Origin: Branchiostoma floridae
Taxonomy: Eukaryota > Chordata > Leptocardii > Amphioxiformes > Branchiostomatidae
Assembly: GCF_000003815.2 (NCBI RefSeq)
Contig: NC_049997.1
Span: forward strand, 9,263,875-9,317,603
Direction of reading: 5' to 3'
Length of the DNA: 53,729 nucleotides
Below, in pieces: positions 24,855-33,687 of the stretch. The position numbers and the translations under genes were made by a program. Numbering within the stretch: the first letter of the stretch is position 1; every line of letters starts with the position of its first letter. Below the pieces are notes generated by a model. The model did not search any database. It saw only the letters and a list, made by a program, of their open reading frames with translations, and was not told the DNA's origin.

Positions 24855-27800
24855 GTCTATGTGTCTGTCTGTCTCTGTGCTTGTGTTTCCGGATATTTGT
24901 GATCTCTAGATGGATTGCGATGATCTGTGGGTAGGTCTTGGGAAGACGAAGATCAGGGTCGAGATTTAGCCCCCTAGCGTCGCCTTGGAACAGCAGCAGA
25001 ACGTCTGGTGTATGCATCTTTTGTCCTAAACATGCTATGGTCTTGATTCATAGTGCAGATTTTGATGTCAGGAAGATACGGTGCATGGTTGGGCACCCTA
25101 GCGGTTTAAATCTATCCAGGTAGAAAAGTTTTTTTAAGTTTTGTTGTTTTAATCCAACACAATGATCTGAGGTGCTCACCATCTATTTTCTTCATCACAC
25201 TGCAGGTTTGGAGTGACGTCATTAACATAGAGTTCAAAAGGGTTCCGCCATATTACAAGTCTGACGTCACCATTCGATTCGCTAAGGGTTACCATGGCGA
25301 CGGGACCAAGAACACGTTCGACGGACCTGGCGGGACGCTTGCGCATGCGTTCTACCCCGAATATGGCGGCAACTGTCATTTTGATGAAGCTGAGACGTGG
25401 ACTGTTGGGGAACTGAACGGTACTTTAATAGTGTGCCGATTTGTTATCAAGGTTTACAACCACCAACTGTTATCCAATTTCTGTACAGAGTATATGTCAA
25501 GCAAAGTATATACATGTATCTGTGACAGCTGAGAAATATATGGAGGGCCATGATTCTGTGTACACATGTGCAGCAAAATACGTTGTAGCGGGTAATGTGT
25601 CAACTGTGGAGGCCCTGGTGCACAAACAAAATACGCCAGGAAATTGTTGTGAAAATCGAGACAAAACTGTTTACAAGTTAAAGACCTTCTTCATCTTTGA
25701 CAAATTACCCACAATGCATTTCGCTGTGCATGCGTACTCAGAATCGTGAACCTCCTTATTTCCCCTTCAAATATTAGGTTACTCGTTTGTGACTGTTGCA
25801 ATATGATTCTCTCAGACGCAGGCAAGGACTTGTACCAGGTCGCGGTGCACGAGTTAGGGCACACTCTGGGGCTGGGTCACTCCGATGTTCCTGACGCCAT
25901 TATGATCCCCACCTACCTGTACCGGCCGTTCTTTAAGCTGCACCCTGATGACGTCGCTGGGATCCAGAGACTGTACGGTGAGTTTTACACTGCAGTTCTA
26001 TCTGTTTTCGGTAGATGCCACATCTGTACTGTGCGAAAGAGTCTTGTAGGGTATATTGGCCGCCAATAAACAAAAAAATTGATACTGCATAGTCACTCAT
26101 TTCATAGTAACTCCTTTACTCTCTTCAAGTTACAAGAACAATTCAATCTCTACAACTGGTTAAAGACGGATTTTTTTCGGTCGTTTCAAGTGACACCCAT
26201 CACTCTTCTTCATCGTTACTGGCCTTACTTTCCTTTCTTCATCATATCTATCGTTTTTTGTGACTGACAGGTACTAAGAACGACATTCTGCCCAACGCGC
26301 CTGAGGAGAAGAAAAGTCCCGAGTGGTGCCGGGAACAAGTTAGTTTCGATGCGGTCGTGGAGATGCCAAACGGAACAGTCTTTGCCTTCAGAAGTAATAT
26401 TCTAGCTTTAACTTTTTAAAACTTTCTGGATACAGTTACGCATCTCTTTGCACAGTTCTGTGCTGTGAATTGGCTAATAGACAGATATAAGGATCATAAC
26501 TGAATACGATTTTTGTTTATCTTAAGTTAAGTCGAAACCATGGATTATGCTTTTTACCATCGCGAAATGTTTTGACTATTTGTCACAGCAAATTACTGGT
26601 CATTACATCTTCTGGTTTTGTTCAATAGAAAAGCAGTTTTGGCGGTTATACCAGGGTGGTCTGGAGCTTGCTGATGGTCCCTGGACTATCAAAGATCGCT
26701 GGGGCGTGGACGGACCAATCGACGCTGCTTTCACGAACCGGGGCCTGGTGTTCTTGTTTCAGGTAGAAAAGTCTTTGCATCCTCTTTCTTTCCTTATGGA
26801 TCCGTTTTAACTTTGAGTAACAATTTATCTATTTACTTTATGAAACAGTTTTAAACTTGATAATCGTACACAAAAGTAAAGCGCTTACCAACAAGCTTTT
26901 GATCAGTCCTCTGATACTTTCAATTTGCAAGTTGTAATGACTCAAAGTCTAGATCCAGACCGGAAGTGTGACGCCAGCAAAGGGTCAAAAGTGCTTGGAA
27001 GTATATTTACTGCTTAAACAGTTTATATTTTGCGCTAGGATGTTGCCATAAAATCAGCTTGTCCCTTGATACATATATCTCGTTAACAAACATTCAAAGA
27101 TGTATTTTGAATTTTGCAAATTCTCTAATAATGTCCGTATCCTGCGCATGCTCTGTAGGGCAGGAACGTCTGGGTGTTCCACGGGAACTTCACCGCGCCG
27201 GTGCAGAGTCTCAGCCCACGTGACTTCGGCCTGTACACGCGGATAGACGCCGCCTTCAGCACACAGGACGAGAAAACTATCTACTTCTTCAAGAGTAAGA
27301 AAACTACCCTCTTGTGCTCTTAGCACTGCATGAAAAGCCGAGTTTCCGGGTCAGAAACTCCTGCACATCCACCCGGAAACTCGACGTTTCTGGCAATTTA
27401 TGAGACTTGTCGAACAGGACACACTGCCTGTCCGGGCCATTGGAGTACCCAGAAATGCCCAGAAACGAACCATATTCCTGTATATGTATATGTCAAGTTT
27501 CACGGGTGTGTCAGTACCGAGAAATTCCCTGAAATTCTAATTTTCGTCCACTGTGTACTATTTAGTTATGTCTCATATGGCCATGACGTTTATTTTTCTT
27601 CCATCTGGGTCTGTCCTGTGCCGCAGACTGAGACCCATAAGCGTCAGATACTGTCCGCCTCCACGCGTTTTTAGGTATTTTTTTTCTTTTCCTGCCTGGT
27701 AGTAAAAAAGGAAACAAAGACCAGATTCTGATAATTTGTCTGACGCCATAGGATTTTCAATAGCAAGGGAAGGTGAGGTTATCTTCAAGCAGATTTATCG

Positions 27801-28731
27801 CTGAGAGGTCAATGCTGATTTCTTCTACCAAAATGGAGATGGAGATGAAAATGAGAACCTGCTGGTGATGAAAGAAAGATGTCTCTAGGAATAAACTGAC
27901 AGTGTCTACGTGTAAAGTTTAACTGTGAAAATTAGGGAAAGGGAGAAGAAGGAAAGAGACTAGTATAGAGACTATAGACGAAACCATAGACTGATCGCAA
28001 GACGTTTAAGAGGTTAATTGTGTGTAGTTCATGTTTCACTTTCTGTGGTTCATATTCCCACAGGAAACCGCTACTACAAGTACATTACTGGGAAAGGACG
28101 AGCGAAAGGATATCCCCGTTACTCCAAAAAATGGCTCGGCTCCTCGAACCACCCCGACGCCATCTTGCGCGTCGGAAGCGACCTTTTCGTCTTCAAAATG
28201 AACAGCTACGAAAGGATATCACCCTCGGAACCAAAGACGTCAACGTTCGAGCGTCGGCGACCTCGCTATCGCTATCGGCATTCTTCTTCGTCGATAGTGT
28301 CGGCAGCGCGCAGCCGTTCGGCGTCGGTAGCGTCGGCAATCCTCGGCAGTAGTACGTCGTCACGAAAAGCGTCGGAACCTCTCGGAAGGTCCTCGTCTGT
28401 AGCGTCGGCAATTCTCGGCAGTAAGTCGTCAAAAGCGTCAGAAACTGTCGAGAGTTCGTCGGCGTCGGCAGCGTCGGCAAAGATCGACACTTCGTCGGTA
28501 ACGTCGGCAATCCTCGGCCGTTCGGCGTCAAAAGCGTCAGAAACTCTTGAGAGTTCGTCGTCGGCAGCATCGGCAAAGATCGACACTCCTTCGTCGGTAA
28601 TACGACTGCCGCGTTCGGCCAAGTCGGCGACGATTGTCGAAGACTGGCTCGGCTGTCCGAAGAAGACGTGGAGTGACGACATGGTCGATGATAAAGACTA
28701 TGAAATAATTGATCCAAACACGCTACCATGA
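21769..28731 (+). CDS. Matrix metalloproteinase gene, 8 exons, 5' partial
   Basis: Exons 21769-21904, 24508-24752, 25206-25419, 25816-25977, 26271-26393, 26629-26762, 27159-27294 and 28064-28731 all have GT-AG borders. They join in frame to 1818 nt: 605 residues plus TGA. Domain order, numbered from the first in-window residue, is prodomain (1-65, switch Cys61), catalytic domain (about 90-253, [11 protein letters not shown] at 210-220), short hinge (254-271) and hemopexin domain (Cys272-Cys581). The family cleaves extracellular matrix and cell-surface proteins using zinc, and the switch cysteine keeps it latent. Structural zinc ligands His157, Asp159, His174 and His185 are present. I see no furin RXKR before the catalytic domain, no fibronectin-II insert, and no transmembrane or GPI tail, so a secreted enzyme is inferred. 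Odd points are the Ser-rich insertion in blade 4 and four extra cysteines (34, 46, 75, 184). The start codon and signal peptide lie on an unlocated upstream exon. The orthology group cannot be fixed by eye. Confidence 0.95.
21974..22217. mobile_element. Palindromic foldback element interrupted by the gap
   Basis: The left arm at 21974-22004 begins GTTAATGCCCCGCC and ends GTGTATATGGTG. The right arm at 22183-22217 is its reverse complement apart from a short indel. A second, inner inverted pair AAACCACC / GGTGGTTT lies at about 22039-22075. The arrangement fits a MITE or foldback element whose centre was not assembled. Confidence 0.75.
22083..22182. other. Assembly gap, 100 N
   Basis: A run of exactly 100 Ns inside the first visible MMP intron. 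The round size suggests a gap of unknown real length. It lies between the two arms of an inverted repeat, a structure that often breaks assembly. Confidence 0.99.
22218..22752. other. AT-rich intronic stretch with a C run
   Basis: Intron of the MMP gene. It contains a run of 12 or more C at about 22480-22492 and AT-rich DNA around 22310-22400. No exon is recognisable. Confidence 0.6.
22756..22791. repeat. Perfect-loop hairpin in the MMP intron
   Basis: AAAAGTGGTCGGTTATT and AATAACTGACCACTTTT form a 17-bp stem with one mismatch and a 2-nt loop. Confidence 0.85.
22871..23033. repeat. Inverted repeat, arms about 24 bp
   Basis: The left arm at 22871-22896 contains TTCCAACACAAAGATATAC. The right arm at 23009-23033 is its near-exact reverse complement. 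The spacer of about 110 bp includes CCTGAAGAAGGCGACAG, a phrase also found in variant form near 29015. It may be a small foldback element or a retroelement remnant. Confidence 0.7.
23197..24507. other. MMP intron, no exon seen
   Basis: Short open frames only. A small direct repeat TTTACAAAATATT occurs twice near 23585-23615. Nothing else supported. Confidence 0.55.
24508..24752 (+). CDS. MMP exon B: cysteine switch and catalytic start
   Basis: Acceptor TTCGCAG, donor GTACCG. It enters in phase 1 and leaves in phase 0. It encodes [10 protein letters not shown], the cysteine switch; the usual Val is Met. A Gly/Pro-rich stretch with Cys75 follows, then [12 protein letters not shown], the usual first strand of the catalytic domain. 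No RXKR furin site separates the two. The first catalytic helix ([15 protein letters not shown]) ends the exon. Confidence 0.93.
24785..25110 (+). repeat. Dispersed repeat, copy 2, with (TG)n, in MMP intron
   Basis: Copy of the family at 16140-16440. Its first part has a (GT)n run at about 24818-24853. It fills most of the 453-bp intron between exons B and C, so this intron may have grown by repeat insertion. Confidence 0.7.
25206..25419 (+). CDS. MMP exon C: structural zinc and calcium sites
   Basis: Acceptor CTGCAG, donor GTACTT; enters in phase 0 and leaves in phase 1. It encodes the strand with D-V-T-I-R-F, then H157-G-D159, F-D-G-P-G-G, L-A-H174-A-F and C184-H185-F-D. These supply the four structural zinc ligands and the calcium loop. 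Most MMPs have Ala or another small residue where Cys184 sits, directly before a zinc-ligand histidine. Confidence 0.93.
25816..25977 (+). CDS. MMP exon D: catalytic zinc site and Met-turn
   Basis: Acceptor CTCTCAG, donor GTGAGT; phase 1 at both ends. It encodes [15 protein letters not shown] (His210, Glu211, His214 and His220), the metzincin zinc site, and A-I-M-I-P, the Met-turn at Met228. It closes with [11 protein letters not shown], the family's usual end of the catalytic domain. All residues needed for catalysis are intact. Confidence 0.96.
26271..26393 (+). CDS. MMP exon E: hinge and hemopexin blade 1 start
   Basis: Acceptor CTGACAG, donor GTAATA; phase 1 at both ends. The hinge is short (about 18 residues, charged, with two prolines). 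Cys272 in P-E-W-C then opens the hemopexin domain and normally pairs with its last cysteine. The strand V-S-F-D-A-V followed by T-V-F-A-F-R is typical of blade 1. Confidence 0.9.
26629..26762 (+). CDS. MMP exon F: hemopexin blades 1-2
   Basis: Acceptor TTCAATAG, donor GTAGAA; enters in phase 1 and leaves in phase 0. It encodes the end of blade 1 (Q-F-W-R-L), then the blade 2 opening P-I-D-A-A-F-T and G-L-V-F-L-F-Q. Spacing follows the usual hemopexin repeat. Confidence 0.92.
27159..27294 (+). CDS. MMP exon G: hemopexin blades 2-3
   Basis: Acceptor CTCTGTAG, donor GTAAGA; enters in phase 0 and leaves in phase 1. It encodes N-V-W-V-F closing blade 2, then the blade 3 opening R-I-D-A-A-F-S and T-I-Y-F-F-K. 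A candidate N-glycosylation site N-F-T is present. Confidence 0.92.
27339..27383. repeat. 13-bp hairpin in the last MMP intron
   Basis: CGAGTTTCCGGGT at 27339-27351 and its exact reverse complement at 27371-27383 form a perfect stem with a 19-nt loop. Confidence 0.85.
28064..28731 (+). CDS. MMP exon H: blade 3 end, blade 4 with Ser-rich insertion, stop
   Basis: Acceptor CCCACAG; TGA at 28729-28731. It encodes R-Y-Y-K-Y (blade 3 end) and [14 protein letters not shown], the opening of blade 4. A basic and then Ser/Ala-rich segment follows, roughly residues 440-570, and then I-V-E-D-W-L-G-C (Cys581), the usual hemopexin terminus. A 24-residue acidic tail without a membrane anchor ends the protein. 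Phe427 to Cys581 spans 154 residues, where related MMPs have about 20. The exon is open throughout, so the insertion is translated if the gene is expressed. Confidence 0.93.
28316..28600 (+). repeat. In-frame coding tandem repeat (Ser/Ala-rich)
   Basis: Three units anchor on a CGTCGGCA core at about 28331, 28403 and 28502. The spacings are 72 and 99 nt, both multiples of three, so unit loss or gain keeps the frame. Peptide units read S-V-A-S-A-I-L-G-S and continue K-A-S-E-T-x-E-S-S-S; the last two also share A-A-S-A-K-I-D-T. Serine is mostly TCG and alanine mostly GCG or GCA, making the array CpG-dense. Both strands stay open over several hundred bases as a by-product. Confidence 0.9.
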
Positions 28732-28964
28732 TGACAATCTATGATTTTATGTCCATAAATTCTAATTAGTATTTCCGTAAATGATTTTATCAGGATGGTA
28801 AATGTCTGAGCATCACATCTAAGGAGTTATACAATTGCAGACGTTTTGTGTCCGCCTCACTGTGTTAACTTCTTCAGGATAACACTGATGGGCACTACTG
28901 TTCACTAAGGCTAGGCGGCGCTGTTGCACTGTTACAACGACCAATTTGCAACACTGCAATACTG

Positions 28965-29065
28965 CCAATAGCGACACCTAGTGTCAATGCAAAGTATTTC
29001 CCGTCAGTATTATGCTGAGGAAGGCGACAGACGGGTGCCAAAACGTCGGCAGTTGTACAACTCCT
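28965..29065. mobile_element. Possible retroelement fragment
   Basis: GCTGAGGAAGGCGACAG followed by CAAAACGTCGGCAG is a phrase I associate with repeated elements in marine invertebrate genomes; a variant lies at 22963. It rests on pattern memory only. Confidence 0.25.
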
Positions 29066-29240
29066 TGTTGTGAACATGGGACTTTGGTCCTCTAATTATG
29101 AATTCTTGAGTATTCTAATTGTCTTTTTGTTGAACGTAGAAATTAAGGTGGTGAAAACAGTTCTTGGGATTGAGGGTGATTATCAAATATTAATTCTACA
29201 CAGTCATGTTCCTTGGCGCTTAAAAGGAAATGGCTTAGAA

Positions 29241-29246
29241 AATAAA
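29241..29246 (+). other. Candidate polyadenylation signal of the MMP gene
   Basis: An AATAAA hexamer 510 nt after the stop codon, followed by a TTGTG stretch about 10 nt later. It is the first such hexamer I noticed on the plus strand after the stop. The region in between carries a possible repeat, so the true 3' end may differ. Confidence 0.3.
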
Positions 29247-29259
29247 GATGTTGTGTAAA

Positions 29260-31394
29260 TATTGAATAATTGTGCAACCTACGAAATTAGCTTTAGAAAT
29301 TAGCGAACTAGAAACTTCAAAGTTCTGTAATCAACCAGATCTCTAGAAAGGCTCGATTCTTGAGAATTGTTATTTTTGAAATTATAAACCAGCGAAGGGA
29401 ACACTGCATTTTATGACGGTGCTTGATATTCAAGTGAACAAGCCTTATGTAGAGTGACGTTTTGACGGGCTACATTTCATGATAGATATGTGACAAATCT
29501 GTGCCTTCTTAGATTTACCTATTCATTGAGAAGTTCTTTGAATTTATACAGTTATGCACATTTTCTCTTTTTGTATCATCATCTTTACAGAATTTTTCTT
29601 TTCCACAATGACAATGAAAATATCGTTGAGAATTTACGCATTTTGTTTTTAGGTTGATATTGAAGGGAGCTCTCTGTCTTGCTGTTATCCGAAGCTTAAG
29701 GTGTAAATATATGTTTTATACTGTGAATTGGTACTTTTGTTTATTGAACGATATCGTTGGTGGGTCGTCATGTGTACTTGTCTTCACAATAAGTTTTTGA
29801 TTACTTCTACTTCGTCTTGAAAATAAAAGACATACAACTAGAATGGGCCTTTTATGTTCAAATCTTCAGGTGGGGAAGGATGTGGAAATTGGGGGATCTG
29901 CACCAGGAGAATCACGAAATAAACAGGAAAACAATATTGCTGACAGAGGATGTGATCATTTTCCCACAAAAAATGGGGGATACACCAGTAGGGTCACGAA
30001 AATAACAGGAAACAACACACTCAGACAACACAGATTGAAGGATTGCTGACTGATAAATGTATCCCATCCTTTACCCACACCTCCCGTCCTCACGACTGTC
30101 GTAGATTCGAATGGGATTCACAAATAGTGAGCTGGAAGTTTGTCTTAGATTGTCGCACTGACACCCGCCACCAGCTAATCGGCTAGTGCTCGTTTTGACG
30201 AGCTTATATTTGAGCTACTTGAGATGCTCATTAACAGCGGATATCTCCTTCTTAAGTGCAGGCAGAGATCTGTTTAAACCAGACGGCGTTTGATGTACAT
30301 TTGTGAGTATAGAAAATCAGAAACTTTCTAATCCACTAGAGGGTTGATTAACAGCTGTTAAGCTTTCATTTACTTAAATGACTTGAGTTAAACGGCATGA
30401 GAAAATATTTGCTTGTCTTATTATCAAAATGCGACTGTGTATTAGGCTGTCCAGGTGCTGTGAAAGAGCTGTTTACATTACGTTTTTGGGTGGACTGTTT
30501 TAAGTAAGTGTCCCGAAGGATATGTGATTTGGGGAGCTTGTACTTGTACGTATAAGCCTGTACGTATAAGTGCTCATCTCATCCTATACGAAAACTTTCG
30601 GGGACACATATTTCAGCCTCTTACTGCCAGGTATCTTCAAAATAATTCTTTCAAAAGTCACCAAAAGTGATGAGACTTTGTGAGTGCAGTCTGCTATTAA
30701 GCCGCTAGGTGTCGTTCATGCAAAGCAAGTTCACGGCGAACACGTTGATAGTAGAACTTTTGAACAACACTTAAGGGATGAAAATACGTTCAGGCATTCC
30801 TTTTTCAGTCCTAAGGTAATCTCTTTGGTATTAAGTACACTTTCCCAGGCAGATTTGGACTTAATAGCGTTTAAAATACTTATCAAGACAAGAGCTCTTC
30901 ATGTCTTTCACTTGATTACTTTGTATGCACAACTGGCCACCTGTTGGTAAAGCTCTGATATCCTACACGGTATGTGGTAAGTAGCTGAAGTGATTAGAGT
31001 GGAGCTCTTCAATTTGTAAGTAGACGGATTTTGAGGGCAAAGAAGTTGCAATTGTTAGTAATAATCTTTACAAGAGCCCCTTCGGCAACAGACAGACTAC
31101 ATGTTGTCAGTTATGTTGGGTCTGCCTAAACACCTCAAACGACCTCAAACGGCTCTAATGTGCAGTGTACATGGGATAACAATCTTGTGTGATACATCGT
31201 TTATGCATTTATGAATAAAAAGAGCAGCAAGTCTTTAGTATTTAACAGTTATTTGGAGTTAGTCAGTCGGTTTCAAGGTCGGTTTCAAGATCGAAGCAAT
31301 TTGAGGCTGAAAAACACCACACAAGTATTGTATGTTGACAAGTATTGTATGTGCTATGCTATAATCTACGAGCCAACAGCATCCACAGTTATAT
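29260..31394. other. Gene-free stretch with small duplications
   Basis: Two imperfect units at about 29890-30012 share GGGG(G)AT, CACCAG and TCACGAAA. A 2-unit GTACGTATAAG repeat lies near 30546-30570, and GGTTTCAAGxTC is doubled near 31270. No convincing exon. Confidence 0.45.
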
Positions 31395-31517
31395 TGTACT
31401 GTCGTCTGTGAACTGAAGAAGGCATCGAGAACTCCCCCATTTCATACTGGATCGTCTGTGTTAGGAGTCTGTATGGGGAAGCCCTCGATACCTTCTTCAG
31501 TCCACAGACGCAGTACA
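31395..31517. mobile_element. Foldback element, 123 bp
   Basis: Arms of about 45 bp begin TGTACTG and include CTGAAGAAGGCATCGAG on the left and the mirrored CTCGATACCTTCTTCAG on the right, with a few mismatches. The loop is about 32 bp. No clear target duplication was seen. Confidence 0.8.
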
Positions 31518-32564
31518 GCCAGTGGCTTCTCCTAGCGTCCGATGTTATATTGCAGCATTAAGTAATCCAAGCAAGTACTAGTAAGTTCAAATGTTAAGCT
31601 TCTCTCAGACCAAAATTTATGTAAACTGTCAAAAATGATGACATCAAATGTTCAGTCCATCAGTCGACCTGATCTCTAGATCAATGTCCCGGATGTTGAA
31701 CCCTTCCCATCAATCACACGTGACCGTTAAAGTAGCGTGTTACACGGACGGGCGTTAGCGTGGCGTAACCTCTGGCCTCTAGTGTGTCATGGCAATTTTT
31801 TCTGTGCGTTTAGTTGTCATCTTCCATGACCTCCACATTTATTTGGCGACCTCGTAAAGCAAGTTTGAAAACTAAAAAGTTTTACCTTGAAATGATTCAA
31901 AAGGTTATAGTTGACCTTAGCTGTAGGATTTTGTCCACGGGTGTCGTTTTTGTGCAAGATAGTTGCTCTTTCTTTTCTTGTTAGATGTCTGTGTATCTCT
32001 CTTTTAGCCCTTTCCTTTTCATTTGTGAGGAATGTCAATTCCGTTATTTCTCTGTATGCGTATGTGTTACATTTACAACCATTTTATTATGCATGCTTTA
32101 CTTTTACTATATCATTGGAGGTAAGGTACATCTACTTGTCAGTTATTAACTACTGCTAGCTAAGGTTTGGACGACTGATTAAAGCCCAATTAAAATGACC
32201 AAAGCCCAATTGAAAACGCCAAATTGATGATATGCAGTTTCCCGACTAAATAAGTGGTAAAAGAAAAGTAAGAAAAAAAAACATTATGATGCATAAATAT
32301 GATTTTTTAGGATACTTTCACAGCGGTGAACCGTTACAAAGGGGCAAGGTCACAGCGACCATTAACGGAATTACTCCGCGAGCGCTTTGTGGCCGCTAAC
32401 GGCCGCTGGAATTAGAAACACACTATTGATAGCGTCCCAACAGAAAGTCTACGGATTTATTGTAATGGAAATGTTACTGCTAATGGTGCTCTCTGGACAT
32501 GGTTAAGAGAGAAACATTGTGCCATGTAGGGAACTGAATGACTGTCACGGGAGTAGTGATACTG
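31518..32564. other. Gene-free stretch
   Basis: A segment at 32315-32365 (CACAGCGGTGAACC ... CATTAACGGAATTACTCCG) resembles the leader of the satellite-like array at 33630-33720. Otherwise nothing supported. Confidence 0.45.
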
Positions 32565-32935
32565 GGTTAACTTATCTTTGAGCTCTGAGTACATAAGGCT
32601 GGGGGAAATACCCTACCAATGACAAACTGCAAAAGCCTATATCTTTATTCCTATCATATAAGAAACGAGACAAATCAACAAACTCTACAAATTTGGGTTC
32701 TACTAAAGACATGTGTGTCCCCTCACGCCATGTGTAGGAACCCTGGGTCAATTTATCTTTGAGTTCTGAGTACTCGGCTCGATCGAGCTCGGGGAAATAA
32801 CCTACCAATGACAAACTGTGAACGCCTATATCTTTATTCCAATCATACAACATACATGTGCTGTGTAGATAAACAAGCTATACATGGGTGTCCGTGACGA
32901 CATGACTGTCCCCTAACGCTATGAATCACCCCGCC
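32565..32935. repeat. Two-copy tandem repeat, unit about 181-189 bp
   Basis: TTATCTTTGAG(C/T)TCTGAGTAC at 32572 and 32753 opens two units that also share CCAATGACAAACTG, CCTATATCTTTATTCC and GTGTCCC. The second unit carries an 8-base insertion. A minus-strand open frame of 93 codons crosses both and repeats L-Y-D-x-N-K-D-I-G, but it begins without ATG context and matches no family. Confidence 0.8.
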
Positions 32936-33297
32936 TTTACCAAAGCCAAAGCACTAACTTCCCACTCTACAAGTATCCAATTACACCATTTCCGTCATCA
33001 ATGAATAAATAAATTTAAAAATGCAATATTTCCGTCTTGAATCCTGATAGGCCACCTCCATGACCTCAGGCTCACGTAACTGTGAACACAAACCATGACA
33101 AACAAACAAACTGATTACAATACCTGCTTGCACAGGGGTAATACATTTACACAGAGAGTGAAAACAAGATAGAGAGAAATTGTGGACTCTATCCTATAAT
33201 CACACTATTACCTAGTCAACCATACACTAGCTGTATATCAAAATATATAGTAGATATAATCAACTGATACATGCTGCTATGTGTGTATCACGTTTTC

Positions 33298-33515
33298 CAT
33301 GTAAAAGCTTTTTTTGTGATTTATCTCTTCCCTCCATGCTAGATTCAATATGTTGAATTATTCATACCTATAGATATCCATATATGTCTGTTTACTTGTA
33401 CTGTAAGTAGTTGTTATACATGTAGACCTTACGAAAGTCGCTGTACTTTTGTCGTGTCAATAAAGATTTCATGTAAAAGCCTGTTTGTGATCTATCTCTT
33501 CTCTCCTATAGCTCC
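33298..33515. repeat. Diverged direct repeats flanking the 33335 copy
   Basis: CATGTAAAAGC followed by TTGTGAT(T/C)TATCTCTTC occurs at about 33298-33340 and again at about 33470-33510. The repeat copy lies between them. This could be an old tandem duplication or a long target-site duplication. Confidence 0.6.
33335..33470 (-). repeat. Uninterrupted copy of the repeat at 1488-2122
   Basis: The reverse complement aligns with 1488-1528 joined to 2034-2122. At the insertion point a single TTA (33429-33431; TAA on the other strand) stands where the other copy has the 505-bp element between two TAAs. Confidence 0.88.
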
Positions 33516-33687
33516 CCGCAGCGGCATTGCGCTCCGACGCCCAGCTACTTTACTCCCGCCCGCACACCCCTGTAGGCCTGCCCAATAACCACAGGAGACC
33601 AGTCATGGCTCATTTAGGAGCGCCTCACAAGTCACAGCGGTGAACCCGCTCTTCTAATGGGCGCCAAGGGCATGCGGTAATGGGGAA

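Noticed and set aside
28193-28729. Minus-strand open frames of 178 and 136 codons opposite the last MMP exon
   Set aside because: They mirror the TCG/GCG repeat of the sense exon. The sense strand continues a recognised domain and the antisense frames match nothing.
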